The notes: generated by a model from the sequence alone, not told the origin. A stretch of 64,000 nucleotides of DNA from CAXXHQ01 sp963665265 (GCA_963665265.2 OY762224.2:2480001-2544000); one strand, 5' to 3'; shown: positions 17,068 through 25,812, numbered from the stretch's first letter. Made by a program: numbers and translations.

Positions 17068-18195
17068 ATGCGGCGCTGGGACATCTTTTGCAAGGTCGTC
17101 GACAATTTCGGCGACGTCGGCGTTTGCTGGCGACTGGCACGACAGTTGGCCGACGAACACGGCGCCGACGTTCGGCTATGGATTGATCGTTTGCCGAGTT
17201 TTGCGCGGCTATGTCCGACCGCTTCGCCCGACGCCGAAGCGCAGCGTATTGAGGGGATTGAAATTTGCCGTTGGCCGGTTGAGTTTCCGAACGTTGAAGC
17301 GGCCGACGTCGTCATCGAGGCGTTCGCCTGTCAATTACCGGAGAATTATATTGCGGCTATGTCTCGACGCGGCGAGGCGCCGGCGTGGATCAATTTGGAA
17401 TACTTAAGCGCGGAGTCGTGGGTCGAGGGGTGCCATCGGCTTCCGTCGCCGCAGATGAATAATTCGCTGGCGAAGTATTTCTTTTTTCCCGGCTTCACGC
17501 GGCGGACTGGCGGACTGTTGCGGGAGCGCGGGTTATCGGCCGCTCGGGACGCGTTTGGCGAAACGGCCGAGGGGGATTTTTGGCGCAGCTTGGGAGCGCC
17601 TGCGCGAAGGGAAGGGGAATTGCGCGTCTTGCTGTTTTGCTACGAGAACGCGGCTTTGCCCGAGTTGCTGCGGCGCTGGGCCGAGGGCCCTGAGACGGTT
17701 ACGGTGTTCGTAACGCCGGGGGCGGCCGCCGATCAGACGGCCGATTGGTTTGGGGAGCCGTTTTCGGCTGGTTCAATTTTGCGTAAATCAATGCTATCGG
17801 CCTTCTCCTTACCGTATCTGCCGCAACCGATTTTTGACCGGCTCCTTTGGGCCTGCGACGTGAATTTCGTGCGGGGAGAAGATTCGTTCGTACGGGCCCA
17901 ATGGGCGGACCGCCCGTTTGTGTGGCAACCCTATCCGCAGTCGGAGGAGACGCATCTGGTTAAGCTCGATGCGTTTTTAAGCCGATATCTCGAATCTTGC
18001 GAGCCTGCCGAGGCTGTTCGACAGTGCTGGAATGCCTGGAACGGTCGGGGGGGGATCGCCACGGCCTGGACCGATTTCATTGCAAATCGAGCGGCCATTG
18101 AGCGTCATTGCAAGGATTGGGCGAATCTGCTTGACCAAACGGGCGATTTAGTCCACAATTTAGTTTCTTTTGTCCTTGAAATAGAGGATCTTTAA
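17068..18195 (+). CDS. earP: EF-P arginine rhamnosyltransferase EarP
   Basis: This 375-residue glycosyltransferase attaches rhamnose from dTDP-rhamnose to an arginine of elongation factor P. The N-terminal DNFGDVGVCWRLARQLADEHG contains the conserved aspartates of EarP, and FVRGEDSFVRAQWADRPFVW with QPYPQSEETH is the nucleotide-sugar site. Its substrate gene efp lies 178 bases downstream and carries the matching arginine loop, which strongly supports the call. No rhamnose synthesis genes (rmlABCD) are visible in the window. Confidence 0.93.
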   Translation: MRRWDIFCKVVDNFGDVGVCWRLARQLADEHGADVRLWIDRLPSFARLCPTASPDAEAQRIEGIEICRWPVEFPNVEAADVVIEAFACQLPENYIAAMSRRGEAPAWINLEYLSAESWVEGCHRLPSPQMNNSLAKYFFFPGFTRRTGGLLRERGLSAARDAFGETAEGDFWRSLGAPARREGELRVLLFCYENAALPELLRRWAEGPETVTVFVTPGAAADQTADWFGEPFSAGSILRKSMLSAFSLPYLPQPIFDRLLWACDVNFVRGEDSFVRAQWADRPFVWQPYPQSEETHLVKLDAFLSRYLESCEPAEAVRQCWNAWNGRGGIATAWTDFIANRAAIERHCKDWANLLDQTGDLVHNLVSFVLEIEDL

Positions 18196-18373
18196 CCCTT
18201 GCTTCGAGCCGGGCTTCGCTTTGGCTTTGCGGATCTGTTTTTCCGAAGGGGAAACAGGCGGCGAACGGCGGTTAAAAGTGGTGAATTAGTAAAATAATAG
18301 GCATCGTTTTGCGCGCCCCCTTGTTGGCAGGCGCCGGCGCCTAATCTTAAAACGTCAGGATGGGAACTTTTGT

Positions 18374-18943
18374 ATGGGTGTCGTAACAGCCGGTGAACTT
18401 CAGGCAGGCAACGTAGTGATCGTCGATAAAGCTCCGCTTGTGGTGTTGAAGAGAACGACCACGAAGTCGGGCCGAAACGCCGCCGTGGTCAAGTTGAAAA
18501 CCAAGCATCTCATGACCGGTCGCGTCAACGAGTCGGTGGTGAAGGCCGACGACAAGATGGAAAAGATGGTTCTCGAGAAGAAGGAATGCACGTATTCCTA
18601 TTTCGCCTCGCCGAATCACGTTTTCGTCGATTCGGACTACAACCAATACGAAATCGACGCCGAGATGATTTCGGACTTGGAAAAATACCTGATGCCCGAA
18701 ATGAGCGACATTTGCGAAGTCACGTTCTACGAAGGACGCCCGATTTCGGTGACGCTGCCGAAGATCATCGTTCGAGAGATCGAATACACCGAACCGGCCG
18801 CTCGCGGCGACACCTCGGGCAAGATTTTCAAGCCGGCGACGTTGAAGGGAACGAATTACGAGATTCAAGTTTCGGCCTTCGTCGAAATCGGCGATAAGAT
18901 CGAAATCGACACCGAGACCGACGAATTCCGCAAGCGCGTCTAA
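18374..18943 (+). CDS. efp: Translation elongation factor P (EarP-type, Arg-modified)
   Basis: This 189-residue EF-P rescues ribosomes stalled at polyproline stretches. It has the three beta-barrel domains, starting with TAGELQAGNVVIVD and ending with GDKIEIDTETDEFRKRV. The tip loop reads KSGRNAAVVK, placing an arginine (R34) where lysine-type EF-Ps have Lys; this is the loop modified by EarP in Pseudomonas and Neisseria. A clear intrinsic terminator follows at 19002-19047. The leader from earP (178 bases) could hold its own promoter. Confidence 0.96.
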   Translation: MGVVTAGELQAGNVVIVDKAPLVVLKRTTTKSGRNAAVVKLKTKHLMTGRVNESVVKADDKMEKMVLEKKECTYSYFASPNHVFVDSDYNQYEIDAEMISDLEKYLMPEMSDICEVTFYEGRPISVTLPKIIVREIEYTEPAARGDTSGKIFKPATLKGTNYEIQVSAFVEIGDKIEIDTETDEFRKRV

Positions 18944-19001
18944 GGGTGCGGCTTTTCGTCCAAGCTGTTTGCTTGGCAGTGAACACGCGTAACTATAATA
19001 T

Positions 19002-19047
19002 GGCCGTGAATCTTTGCTCTCATATGCAGAGACTCACGGCCTTTTTT
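19002..19047 (+). terminator. Rho-independent terminator after efp
   Basis: An 8-bp stem GGCCGTGA (19002-19009) pairs with TCACGGCC (19034-19041), followed directly by TTTTTT. It lies 59 bases after the efp stop and separates it from the convergent TPR gene. Confidence 0.85.
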
Positions 19048-19066
19048 CTGTTTGTTCGGTCCGCAC

Positions 19067-20203
19067 TCACTCTTTTAGGGCTTTCTCCAAAGCATCCACT
19101 TTCGCTCGAAGCAGCGGTTGGTCGGAATGAATTTCAAGAGACATGCGGTATTTTTCGAGCGATTCCCGCTTTTTCCCCTTGGCTTCCAGGCAATGCCCCC
19201 ACACCTCCCACGCAAAAGCATTCTCCAATTCAAGTTCTAACGCCGTTTTGCATTTTTCGATAGCTTCTTCCGGCCTTTGTGCATTGCAGAGCGTGTCGCC
19301 CCAATTCGCCCAGAAAGAAGACCGCTCTGGGGAGAGTTGCGTGGCCTGGCGATGTGCTTCGTCGGCTTCCTTGAATTGTCTTAAATAGTTCAGCGTATTG
19401 CCAAGTCCGTCATAACTCCAACCGGTCGGCTCCATTGCGACGGCTTTTCGACGCTCGACGAGCGACTCGTCATAGCGTTCTAGATTATCAAGAAGATTGG
19501 CGTAGGTTTGGTGAACTAAGACTGGACCCGGGTTCCACTTCTCAAGTAGCTTTTTGTAGTGAATAACGCCTTTTTCATTAAGGTTGAGCGATCGGCACTG
19601 CACCGCTAGCATCCATTGCAAGACAATCTCGTTCGGACGAGATTCGGCTAAGTTTTCAAGGCTAGTGAAATAAACGTCGGGGTTTCTGCGCACTTCTTCC
19701 TCGCTATCCAACCCGATGATGAAGAAAACGCTTTGCCCGATCGCGGTTCTTCTGTTAGCCATCCCCGCAAGGATGAAACGCGGAATCGCATCTTCGACGT
19801 TGAATCGACTGCGTTCGCAAGCGGCGTACCAATAGAGAAGTCGTTGGTTTGCACGATACAAGTCGGAATGTCGTCGGACAAGTTGCAGGGCGTTTCGCCG
19901 TTCGCCCCGCTGGATGAACGCAAGGGCTTCTAAGGCTCCCGGAATTGTTTTGACGTGTTCGGTCAACACATTTTCCGCTTTCCTTTGACGCCCTTCGCTC
20001 AGATGCACTAGAACTTCTTGTTCGATTTTTTGTTGCGTCTGCGGAGGCGTATAATCTTCAGTCGAAATGGAATTCTCGCGATTTAGTCCGAGAAGCTCTT
20101 TGATCTTCGACTCGAGTTGAGCAAAGCAAGTTTGCGGGCAGTAAAAGCTCCACCCGACTATCATCGAGGCCACCGCAGCGTAAACAAGAACTACTCGTCG
20201 CAT
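19067..20203 (-). CDS. Secreted or anchored TPR protein
   Basis: This 378-residue protein has an N-terminal signal or anchor (VVLVYAAVASMIVGWSFYC, possible cleavage after CFA). The rest is helical with at least five tetratricopeptide units in the C-terminal half, for example GWSYDGLGNTLNYLRQFKEA, SFWANWGDTLCNAQRPEEAI and AFAWEVWGHCLEAKGKKRES. TPRs mediate protein contacts; partners are unknown. The ATG at 20203 opens the signal; a start 16 residues upstream is also in frame. It is convergent with efp. Confidence 0.82.
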   Translation of the reverse strand: MRRVVLVYAAVASMIVGWSFYCPQTCFAQLESKIKELLGLNRENSISTEDYTPPQTQQKIEQEVLVHLSEGRQRKAENVLTEHVKTIPGALEALAFIQRGERRNALQLVRRHSDLYRANQRLLYWYAACERSRFNVEDAIPRFILAGMANRRTAIGQSVFFIIGLDSEEEVRRNPDVYFTSLENLAESRPNEIVLQWMLAVQCRSLNLNEKGVIHYKKLLEKWNPGPVLVHQTYANLLDNLERYDESLVERRKAVAMEPTGWSYDGLGNTLNYLRQFKEADEAHRQATQLSPERSSFWANWGDTLCNAQRPEEAIEKCKTALELELENAFAWEVWGHCLEAKGKKRESLEKYRMSLEIHSDQPLLRAKVDALEKALKE

Positions 20204-20613
20204 TATGTTTTCCAAATAGATAAGTAGACGTATAGTAAAATGCCAAGACAAATATAGTTCACAGATGTCGATGATTATGATTTGTAAATAGAAACCATTA
20301 CTTTCCGTATAACCGGTTTTTTACTCCTATGCCTCGCGTCGAGCGCTGGAATTATGAGTTGGACGATTGAAAATCGAAGAAGCTTCCGCTACGCGGGAAT
20401 TCTCTAGGGCAAGAACCTGGCGCGAGAAACGCCGGGAATGACGGGATAGGTTTTTCTGAAATTCGCTGGGCGCTTTGCTTGCCGACCGTACTATATTACA
20501 ATGGAGATTAGGCGGAACAGCATGTTTATGGCGGCCGACTTTGGCAGTATTTGACCGGAAGAGCAGCGTTGGCCAATAGAACTGAAACGAAACTTTTCTG
20601 AATTGAGCAAATC
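20204..20613. other. Intergenic, nothing convincing
   Basis: Divergent spacer between the TPR gene and the 89-residue gene. No ORF, hairpin terminator or clear promoter pair was seen. Confidence 0.5.
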
Positions 20614-20883
20614 ATGTCGCAAGACGTTTCTTCGCAACCGACGCCCAACCCTTTGGAACTCAAAGCGGCATTTAAGGCTTTTAAGAAGCGTTTGAAATTG
20701 ACGCAGCTCGACGACCAATCGCGAATCGGCGTGGGGCCGATGAGCGGGGGGCGCGCCTCGGGCATCATGGGCATTACGCCGCCCGACCAATACCCGACGG
20801 CCGTTTGGGAAGAACTCGTGAAGCAAGGCAAACTTCGCCGCGCCGGCAACGGGATGTATGAGCTGAAGATCGGGCCGGGGTAG
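20614..20883 (+). CDS. Small conserved hypothetical protein (89 aa)
   Basis: The protein is soluble and basic in its first half (NPLELKAAFKAFKKRLKLTQ) with a C-terminal helix-strand pattern (YPTAVWEELVKQGKLRRAG, then GMYELK). No catalytic motif is recognised; the layout, with an xWEELVKQGKL...YEL end, looks like a small winged-helix fold, but that is a guess. Similar short proteins seem common in planctomycetes. A 56-base piece of its 3' end is duplicated at 22781-22836 with one mismatch, showing a past duplication or rearrangement here. Confidence 0.7.
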   Translation: MSQDVSSQPTPNPLELKAAFKAFKKRLKLTQLDDQSRIGVGPMSGGRASGIMGITPPDQYPTAVWEELVKQGKLRRAGNGMYELKIGPG

Positions 20884-20937
20884 GCGGCTCTTTTTTGCGC
20901 AAGGCAGTTTCGCCGGTCGGCATGAAATTCAGAGCGT

Positions 20938-21190
20938 GAAAAAGAATATGGACGCCTTTTTCAGCCGAAAAATTGAAATTCTTGGTTTCGGCGAATCTCG
21001 CGATTTGCATTTACCGCAGAGATCGCAAGCTGACGCAAATGCGCACAGCGGCAGTCATCGCGGCAAACGCTGATTGCCGACGGCCGATCGCAAACAAATT
21101 GTCAAAGAACGGAGGAAAGGTCGCCAGTCTTTCCGACGAGAGTATCGTCGTCGAAAATTCTAGTGAAATGCTTGGCCCGATTTCAAGCGA
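20938..21190. repeat. Decayed dispersed element, copy B
   Basis: The start (20938-20993) closely matches 15415-15470; TCATCGCGGC, ATTGTCAAAGA, GAGTATCGT and a TTTCAAGCG-like end follow in the same order, with about 50 extra bases in between. It lies 55 bases after the 89-residue gene. Confidence 0.6.
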
Positions 21191-21197
21191 AAAGAAC

Positions 21198-21262
21198 CGC
21201 GAATGAACGCGAATGAACGCAAAGAATTCTCGCGCAGAGGCGAGGAGACGCTGAGGAGGCGG
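21198..21262. repeat. Purine-rich intergenic repeat (GAATGAACGC type)
   Basis: The run contains CGAATGAACG twice in direct tandem, then CGCAAAGAATTCTCGCGCAG and AGGCGAGGAGACGCTGAGGA. This style of low-complexity repeat is found between genes in many environmental bacteria. A related piece on the opposite strand lies near 22635-22660. It is not coding in any convincing frame. Confidence 0.45.
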
Positions 21263-21612
21263 AAGGGACGCTTGTCGGCGCTGACAACCCGTTACCAGGG
21301 AAAGATATTAGCTGCGACCCCTTCGGGGGCGATTTTGACGTTGCGTTCTTTTTCCACGGGGCGCTGCGCGAATCGGGGCCAATGGCTGCCATTCTTTCAG
21401 GATGGTCGCACAGCACGCCGCACATCGGCGGAATCGGCAAGGCGGAGCAGCACTTCCAGCCGATTTCAGGCAGAGGCTGGGAACCAGGGGAATGAAGACT
21501 CCCGACGCCTGTGTTGTCTCCCTTTCTTGTCCTCCTAGGTTGCCATTTCAGATTTCTTTTCGAGGGACGCAATTGACACGCTGGGAGTAGGTCTGAAACG
21601 CTATGGATAAAA

Positions 21613-22335
21613 TCATTCGTCAGCTTCAGGGTCCGATTCTGTGTCGATAACGCAACCAGGCAACGACTTCCTAAGCTCTGTCACTGCGGAGAGCGATGCC
21701 CAACCGCCTGTAAGTTCCAGGCGTTCAAGCTTCCTTAAATCCTTAAGTTGGCTAAGACCTGCGTCAGTAAAAGTCACCCTACGAAATCCTTCATGATAAA
21801 GCACGAGGCGCCGGAGTTTTTGTAAGTTCTTCAGACTAGGAATACTCTCGTCAGTGATAAAAGTATTGATTAGTTTCAAGCACTCAAGGTTGGGCAAGCT
21901 CGCGATGTGGACGAAGCCCTTGTCACTCACGCCGGGAGCCCCGCCGTAGACTACAAGACGTTTAAGCCTCGGCAGTTCCGTCAACGGTTTTAATCCTGCG
22001 TCCGACACATCGGTCAAATGAAGGTTGAGTTCCTCAAGTTCAGGGACGCCTCTTAACTGCTCCAAGAGGCCGTCTGTTCCAACTGAACAATATAGGAAGA
22101 TCGACTTTCTGGGGCCTGCTTTGACCGCTGCAATTTGGGCATTCATGTCATCTTGACTAAAGCGTAACTCACTTTCGTGGTAACGTTTGTCCATCACAGA
22201 AACCAACGTGAAGAATCCGAAGGTGGCGACTACGAAGAGGGCGCTAAAAAATGCAACCGAGATTATCAACGCCCGCTTGCAGCCACCCCCCATGACGTAT
22301 TTAGAATTGCTTGGAGTTTCGTGGTCGCCCATCAT
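21613..22335 (-). CDS. Membrane-anchored leucine-rich repeat protein
   Basis: This 240-residue protein has a short cytoplasmic tail and one transmembrane helix (ALIISVAFFSALFVVATFGF, about residues 22-45). Four or five leucine-rich repeats of the RNI/cysteine-free type follow, such as VPELEELNLHLTDVSDAGLK, LPRLKRLVVYGGAPGVSDKG and LPNLECLKLINTFITDESIP. LRR domains bind proteins; planctomycetes carry many such genes. The start has two adjacent ATG codons (22333-22335 and 22330-22332). It sits in the repeat-rich patch 20.6-23.8 kb and may be an accessory gene. Confidence 0.8.
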   Translation of the reverse strand: MMGDHETPSNSKYVMGGGCKRALIISVAFFSALFVVATFGFFTLVSVMDKRYHESELRFSQDDMNAQIAAVKAGPRKSIFLYCSVGTDGLLEQLRGVPELEELNLHLTDVSDAGLKPLTELPRLKRLVVYGGAPGVSDKGFVHIASLPNLECLKLINTFITDESIPSLKNLQKLRRLVLYHEGFRRVTFTDAGLSQLKDLRKLERLELTGGWASLSAVTELRKSLPGCVIDTESDPEADE

Positions 22336-22706
22336 CTAATTTTCTTCGCTTGTCTCTTGCCGTCAACGGGGCTTCGGTTTTACGGAATGGGGAAGGATGA
22401 CATGTACAGCCCTTGCGAGATTCCGCTCTAATTCCTTGCCGAAGAATGGAGAAACGGGCTGTCAGGCCAAGGCTGAAGAACTTTACCTAATTCATCAATC
22501 GTCATCCTATCGTCTCCGCCAAGCTTGTGAAACCGTGAGCCTCGAACAATATGAGACAGTTTCGCAGGTCCAGGCGCTTCGTACCGACGAGAAGAACGTG
22601 TAAAGTGGAACATCGTCCCGCCTGCCTCTCGTGTTCTTTGCGTTCTTTTGCGGCAATTTTCCGTAGTAGCGAAATCTCCGCTTCTCGCCCGGCTCTGCGT
22701 GAGCCT
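22336..22706. other. Intergenic region with repeat debris
   Basis: No gene is supported. The part 22635-22660 (TTCTTTGCGTTCTTTTGCGG) is the reverse-strand relative of the purine-rich repeat at 21198-21262. Confidence 0.45.
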
Positions 22707-22790
22707 GCCGCGATCCGAAAACGCTGTTTCGCCCCCCCACGCATGTAGGGGTGACGGCCGTCGGTCACCCGATTCAAAGGGGCAAACTTC
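22707..22790. repeat. Direct repeat flanking the unknown gene, copy A
   Basis: This 84-base segment matches 23700-23782 over its whole length, with the best match in the left half (AAAACGCTGTTTCG ... CACGCATGTAGGGGTG). It contains CGAAA-ACGCTG-TTTCG and GGGTGAC...GTCACCC inverted repeats, so it may fold. It runs directly into the gene fragment at 22781-22836, the two sharing GGCAAACTTC. Confidence 0.75.
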
Positions 22791-22836
22791 GCCTCGCCGG
22801 CAACGGGATGTATGAGCTGAAGATCGGGCCGGGGTA
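22781..22836 (+). pseudogene. 3' fragment of the 89-residue gene
   Basis: These 56 bases equal 20827-20882 (the last 18 codons of the gene at 20614) with a single G-to-T change, including the stop TA. No start or upstream part is present, so it is a remnant. Confidence 0.8.
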
Positions 22837-22891
22837 ATTGCTTGAATTAATAGGGCGTTTGCTTGCTGACGCCAATCGAATTATACAAAAC

Positions 22892-22919
22892 TGTAGGGAA
22901 CGGCCTCTGTGCCGTTCCG
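22892..22919. repeat. Dispersed palindromic repeat, copy 2
   Basis: TGTAGGGAACGGCC...GTGCCGTTCCG forms an imperfect palindrome and is the reverse complement of 12157-12184 with two differences. It lies 12 bases past the end of the minus-strand gene at 22932. Confidence 0.65.
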
Positions 22920-22931
22920 TCGACCACTCGC

Positions 22932-23567
22932 TTAGTATCTGAAGGAAACGACCCCTTTTCCCATCTTCCTCGCCGATTCGAGAATTTCGACATAAGCGTT
23001 GATATCATCTCGAATGTCGTCTGGATTAATGTTTGACGGCCGCGCTAGTGAGAACCCTAGGGATTCAAATACGTTCCGTAACTCTGACATGGCTTGTGCG
23101 GAGTCGCTTGCGATTTTTTTGTGATCGCCTTTAGCGAGCGCGATCTCTTGATCTAGTTGATCGAATTCCAAGTGCCCAATTTCGGGGAAATCGGCGGGCT
23201 CGGGGATTGGAATGGGCATTCCGGCTTTTACGAGCAAAGAGTCATAGGGATGATCTGATACGTCGGAAACGTCGCCCTCGCTTCCATATATAGGTTCTCC
23301 TAGGTACATGCAAAGGATTTTAAACGCGTAACAATATATTGCCCCTTCGACGTCTGATCGAGGATTGCCGTAGACTATTTCACGAAGCGCCGTTGCGGTG
23401 TCCGGCAGGGAGCCGTCTTTAATTTGATCTTCGAAGAAAGCGTCGTTGCGCTCTATTTCCTCTGCTTTTGCGGCGAGAATTTCTTCGAGTAGTTTGTCAT
23501 TCTTGGATCCGTATGTTTTTTTCAATTCCGCAATAGCTACGGCGTAGAACATGTGATTGTAGCCCAC
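22932..23567 (-). CDS. Unknown soluble protein (211 aa)
   Basis: The protein is acidic and soluble, with an N-terminal YAVAIAELKKTYGSKNDKLLE pattern that is reminiscent of the DUF7691-like group; this is not certain. No catalytic motif or signal is seen. The GTG at 23567 is the start, since AAGGAG (complement of 23573-23578) lies five bases upstream. Direct repeats of about 84 bases flank the gene at 22707-22790 and 23700-23782, which marks it as a possible recent insertion. Such isolated small genes in repeat patches are sometimes immunity or defence parts, but nothing here shows this. Confidence 0.65.
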   Translation of the reverse strand: MGYNHMFYAVAIAELKKTYGSKNDKLLEEILAAKAEEIERNDAFFEDQIKDGSLPDTATALREIVYGNPRSDVEGAIYCYAFKILCMYLGEPIYGSEGDVSDVSDHPYDSLLVKAGMPIPIPEPADFPEIGHLEFDQLDQEIALAKGDHKKIASDSAQAMSELRNVFESLGFSLARPSNINPDDIRDDINAYVEILESARKMGKGVVSFRY

Positions 23568-23699
23568 GATCGCTCCTTTATTAAACGTTGCAATTGGGTC
23601 TCGCTAAAAAGATGTCAGAAACTGGCGTAAAAATCAAGCAGACCGCAGCAATTGGGTTGGGCTAGGTTGTACGCAAATCCTCGCGATCCGCCTGAGTCG

Positions 23700-23782
23700 G
23701 CCGCAATCAGAAAACGCTGTTTCGCCCCCCACGCATGTAGGGGTGGCGGCAGTCTGTAGCTCGATTCAAATGGGCAAACTTC
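23700..23782. repeat. Direct repeat flanking the unknown gene, copy B
   Basis: Second copy of 22707-22790. The right half has drifted more (GGGGTGGCGGCAGTCTGTAG in place of GGGGTGACGGCCGTCGGTCA). It ends at GGCAAACTTC, the same ten bases where copy A joins the gene fragment. Confidence 0.75.
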
Positions 23783-23877
23783 TCTACCCGCAATTGGTTC
23801 CATGGATTAAACTAAGGGTTTGCCCGCCTGGAACAAGTAAAGAGCAGGACAGTTGTCTTTCGAATTTGATTGGACGC

Positions 23878-25674
23878 ATGAAGAATATCCGCAATTTTTG
23901 CATTATCGCCCATATTGACCATGGTAAATCGACTTTGGCCGATCGCCTGATCCAAGCCTGCGGAGGGGTTGCGCAACGCGAGTTTCGCGATCAGATCCTC
24001 GACTCGATGGATATCGAGCGCGAGCGCGGAATCACGATTAAGAGTAACTCGATTACGCTTAACTACCGCGCCGCCGACGGGCAGGAGTACATGCTGAATT
24101 TGATCGACACGCCGGGGCACGTCGATTTTTCGCACGAAGTACGGCGTTCCCTGATGGCCTGCGACGGCGCGTTGATTATCGTCGACGCCAGCCAGGGGGT
24201 CGAAGCCCAAACGGTCGCCAATCTCTACTTGGCTTTGGATAATAATCTGGAGCTATTGCCGGTGATCAATAAAATCGATCTTCCGGCGGCCGACGTGGAA
24301 CGGGTGCGTAAAGAGATCGATTCGGACCTGGGGTTGGACTCGTCGGAGGCGATTCCCGTCTCGGCGAAGACGGGAATCGGAATTGAGAACGTGCTTGCCG
24401 GAATCGTCGAGAAACTGCCGCCGCCGAAGGGCGATCCGGAAGCGCCGCTAAAAGCGTTGGTCTTCGACGCCCATTTCGATCGCTACCGCGGCGTGATCCT
24501 TCAATGCCGCGTGATGGAAGGGACTCTAAAGCCGGGCGACGCGATTCACTTCATGCACATGGGGGGCGATTATAACGTGGAGGAGTTGGGCTACAATCAG
24601 TTGAAACTCAATCCAAAAGAGCAGCTCAGCGCGGGCGAGGTGGGCTACGTCATTGCCGGAATTAAGACGGTGCGTGAAGTGGAAGTGGGCGACACGATCA
24701 CGCACCTTGAACGTCAGGCGGCGGAGCCGATTCCGGGCTATAAGAAGGCGAAGCAAGTCGTTTTTTCGTCGATCTATCCGATGAACGCCGACGAATACAA
24801 AGATCTAAGCAAGGCGATGGACAAGCTTGCCATCAACGATGCGGCTTTGACCTATGACAAGGATAGTTCGGCGGCCCTTGGGTTCGGTTATCGTTGCGGT
24901 TTTCTCGGTTTGCTTCACCTCGACGTAGTGCAAGAACGATTGCAGCGGGAATTCGACATTGGGCTGGTCATTTCGGCGCCGTCGGTTCAGTATCGTGTGG
25001 AATTGAAGGACGGCAGAACGATCGAGGTGGATAATCCGTGTTATTGGCCCGATCCGATGAGCATCGCCACGATTTCGGAGCCGTATATTAAGGCGTCGAT
25101 ACTCACGCCCGAGGAATACGTCGGGCCTGTCATGGAGCTTTGCCGCGAACATCGTTCGGAAAGCCAAACGCTCACCTATCTTTCGGTGGGGCGGGTCGAA
25201 GTAATTAGCGAAATGCCGCTGGGCGAAGTGCTGTTCGATTTCTACGGGAAATTGAAGACGATCACTCGCGGGTACGGATCGTTCGACTACGTCCCGATCG
25301 AATATCGAAAAACCGACGTGGTGAAGGTCGATATTTTGGTTAACGGCGAGCCGGTCGATACGCTTTCCTATCTCGTTCATCGCGAAAAGGCGCGGAGTCG
25401 AGCGCTCCATTACTGCGAACAATTGTCCGAGGCGATTCCGCGTCACCAGTTCAAGATTCCGATTCAAGGGGCGATCGGCGGCAAGATTATCGCGCGGACG
25501 ACGATTGCCGCTTACCGAAAAGACGTGACGGCGAAATGCTACGGCGGCGACGTTTCACGCAAGAACAAGCTCCTCGAGAAGCAAAAGAAAGGAAAGGCGA
25601 AGATGAAGCAGATCGGCCAAGTGCAGATTCCCCAAAAAGCCTTTATTGCCGTCCTTTCCTCGGAGCGGAAATAA
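23878..25674 (+). CDS. lepA: Elongation factor 4 (back-translocase LepA)
   Basis: This 598-residue translational GTPase is of normal LepA length. G1 is AHIDHGKSTLADRL, G2 RGITIKSN, G3 DTPGHVDF and G4 NKIDL. The C-terminal LepA-specific domain is present (SRKNKLLEKQKKGKAKMKQI, then GQVQIPQKAF). It remodels stalled ribosomes. The frame is open from 23743 through the upstream repeat, but the ATG at 23878 (MKNIRNFCIIAHIDHGK) is the standard start. Confidence 0.96.
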   Translation: MKNIRNFCIIAHIDHGKSTLADRLIQACGGVAQREFRDQILDSMDIERERGITIKSNSITLNYRAADGQEYMLNLIDTPGHVDFSHEVRRSLMACDGALIIVDASQGVEAQTVANLYLALDNNLELLPVINKIDLPAADVERVRKEIDSDLGLDSSEAIPVSAKTGIGIENVLAGIVEKLPPPKGDPEAPLKALVFDAHFDRYRGVILQCRVMEGTLKPGDAIHFMHMGGDYNVEELGYNQLKLNPKEQLSAGEVGYVIAGIKTVREVEVGDTITHLERQAAEPIPGYKKAKQVVFSSIYPMNADEYKDLSKAMDKLAINDAALTYDKDSSAALGFGYRCGFLGLLHLDVVQERLQREFDIGLVISAPSVQYRVELKDGRTIEVDNPCYWPDPMSIATISEPYIKASILTPEEYVGPVMELCREHRSESQTLTYLSVGRVEVISEMPLGEVLFDFYGKLKTITRGYGSFDYVPIEYRKTDVVKVDILVNGEPVDTLSYLVHREKARSRALHYCEQLSEAIPRHQFKIPIQGAIGGKIIARTTIAAYRKDVTAKCYGGDVSRKNKLLEKQKKGKAKMKQIGQVQIPQKAFIAVLSSERK

Positions 25675-25730
25675 ACCGTTTTTTGCCCCGCCTTATTCGT
25701 TCTATGTAAGTCGGGCGTTTTCTTCAATTC

Positions 25731-25774
25731 AAAAAATGATGCCGAAAACGCTTTTGGCAGGCGTTCTCGGCATC
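25731..25774 (-). terminator. Intrinsic terminator for the giant calpain gene
   Basis: A 14-bp stem (25738-25751 with 25761-25774, one mismatch) has a 9-base loop. On the minus strand it is followed by TTTTTT (complement of 25731-25736). It lies 38 bases after the stop of the minus-strand gene. Confidence 0.8.
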
Positions 25775-25812
25775 GTAGAATCGTTTGTTACTCGGACAGC
25801 GATTGACTGCCG

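Noticed and set aside
21183..21572. 129-codon minus-strand frame
   Set aside because: It reads through the low-complexity repeat, is rich in Ser/Pro/Arg without motif, and has no ribosome site.
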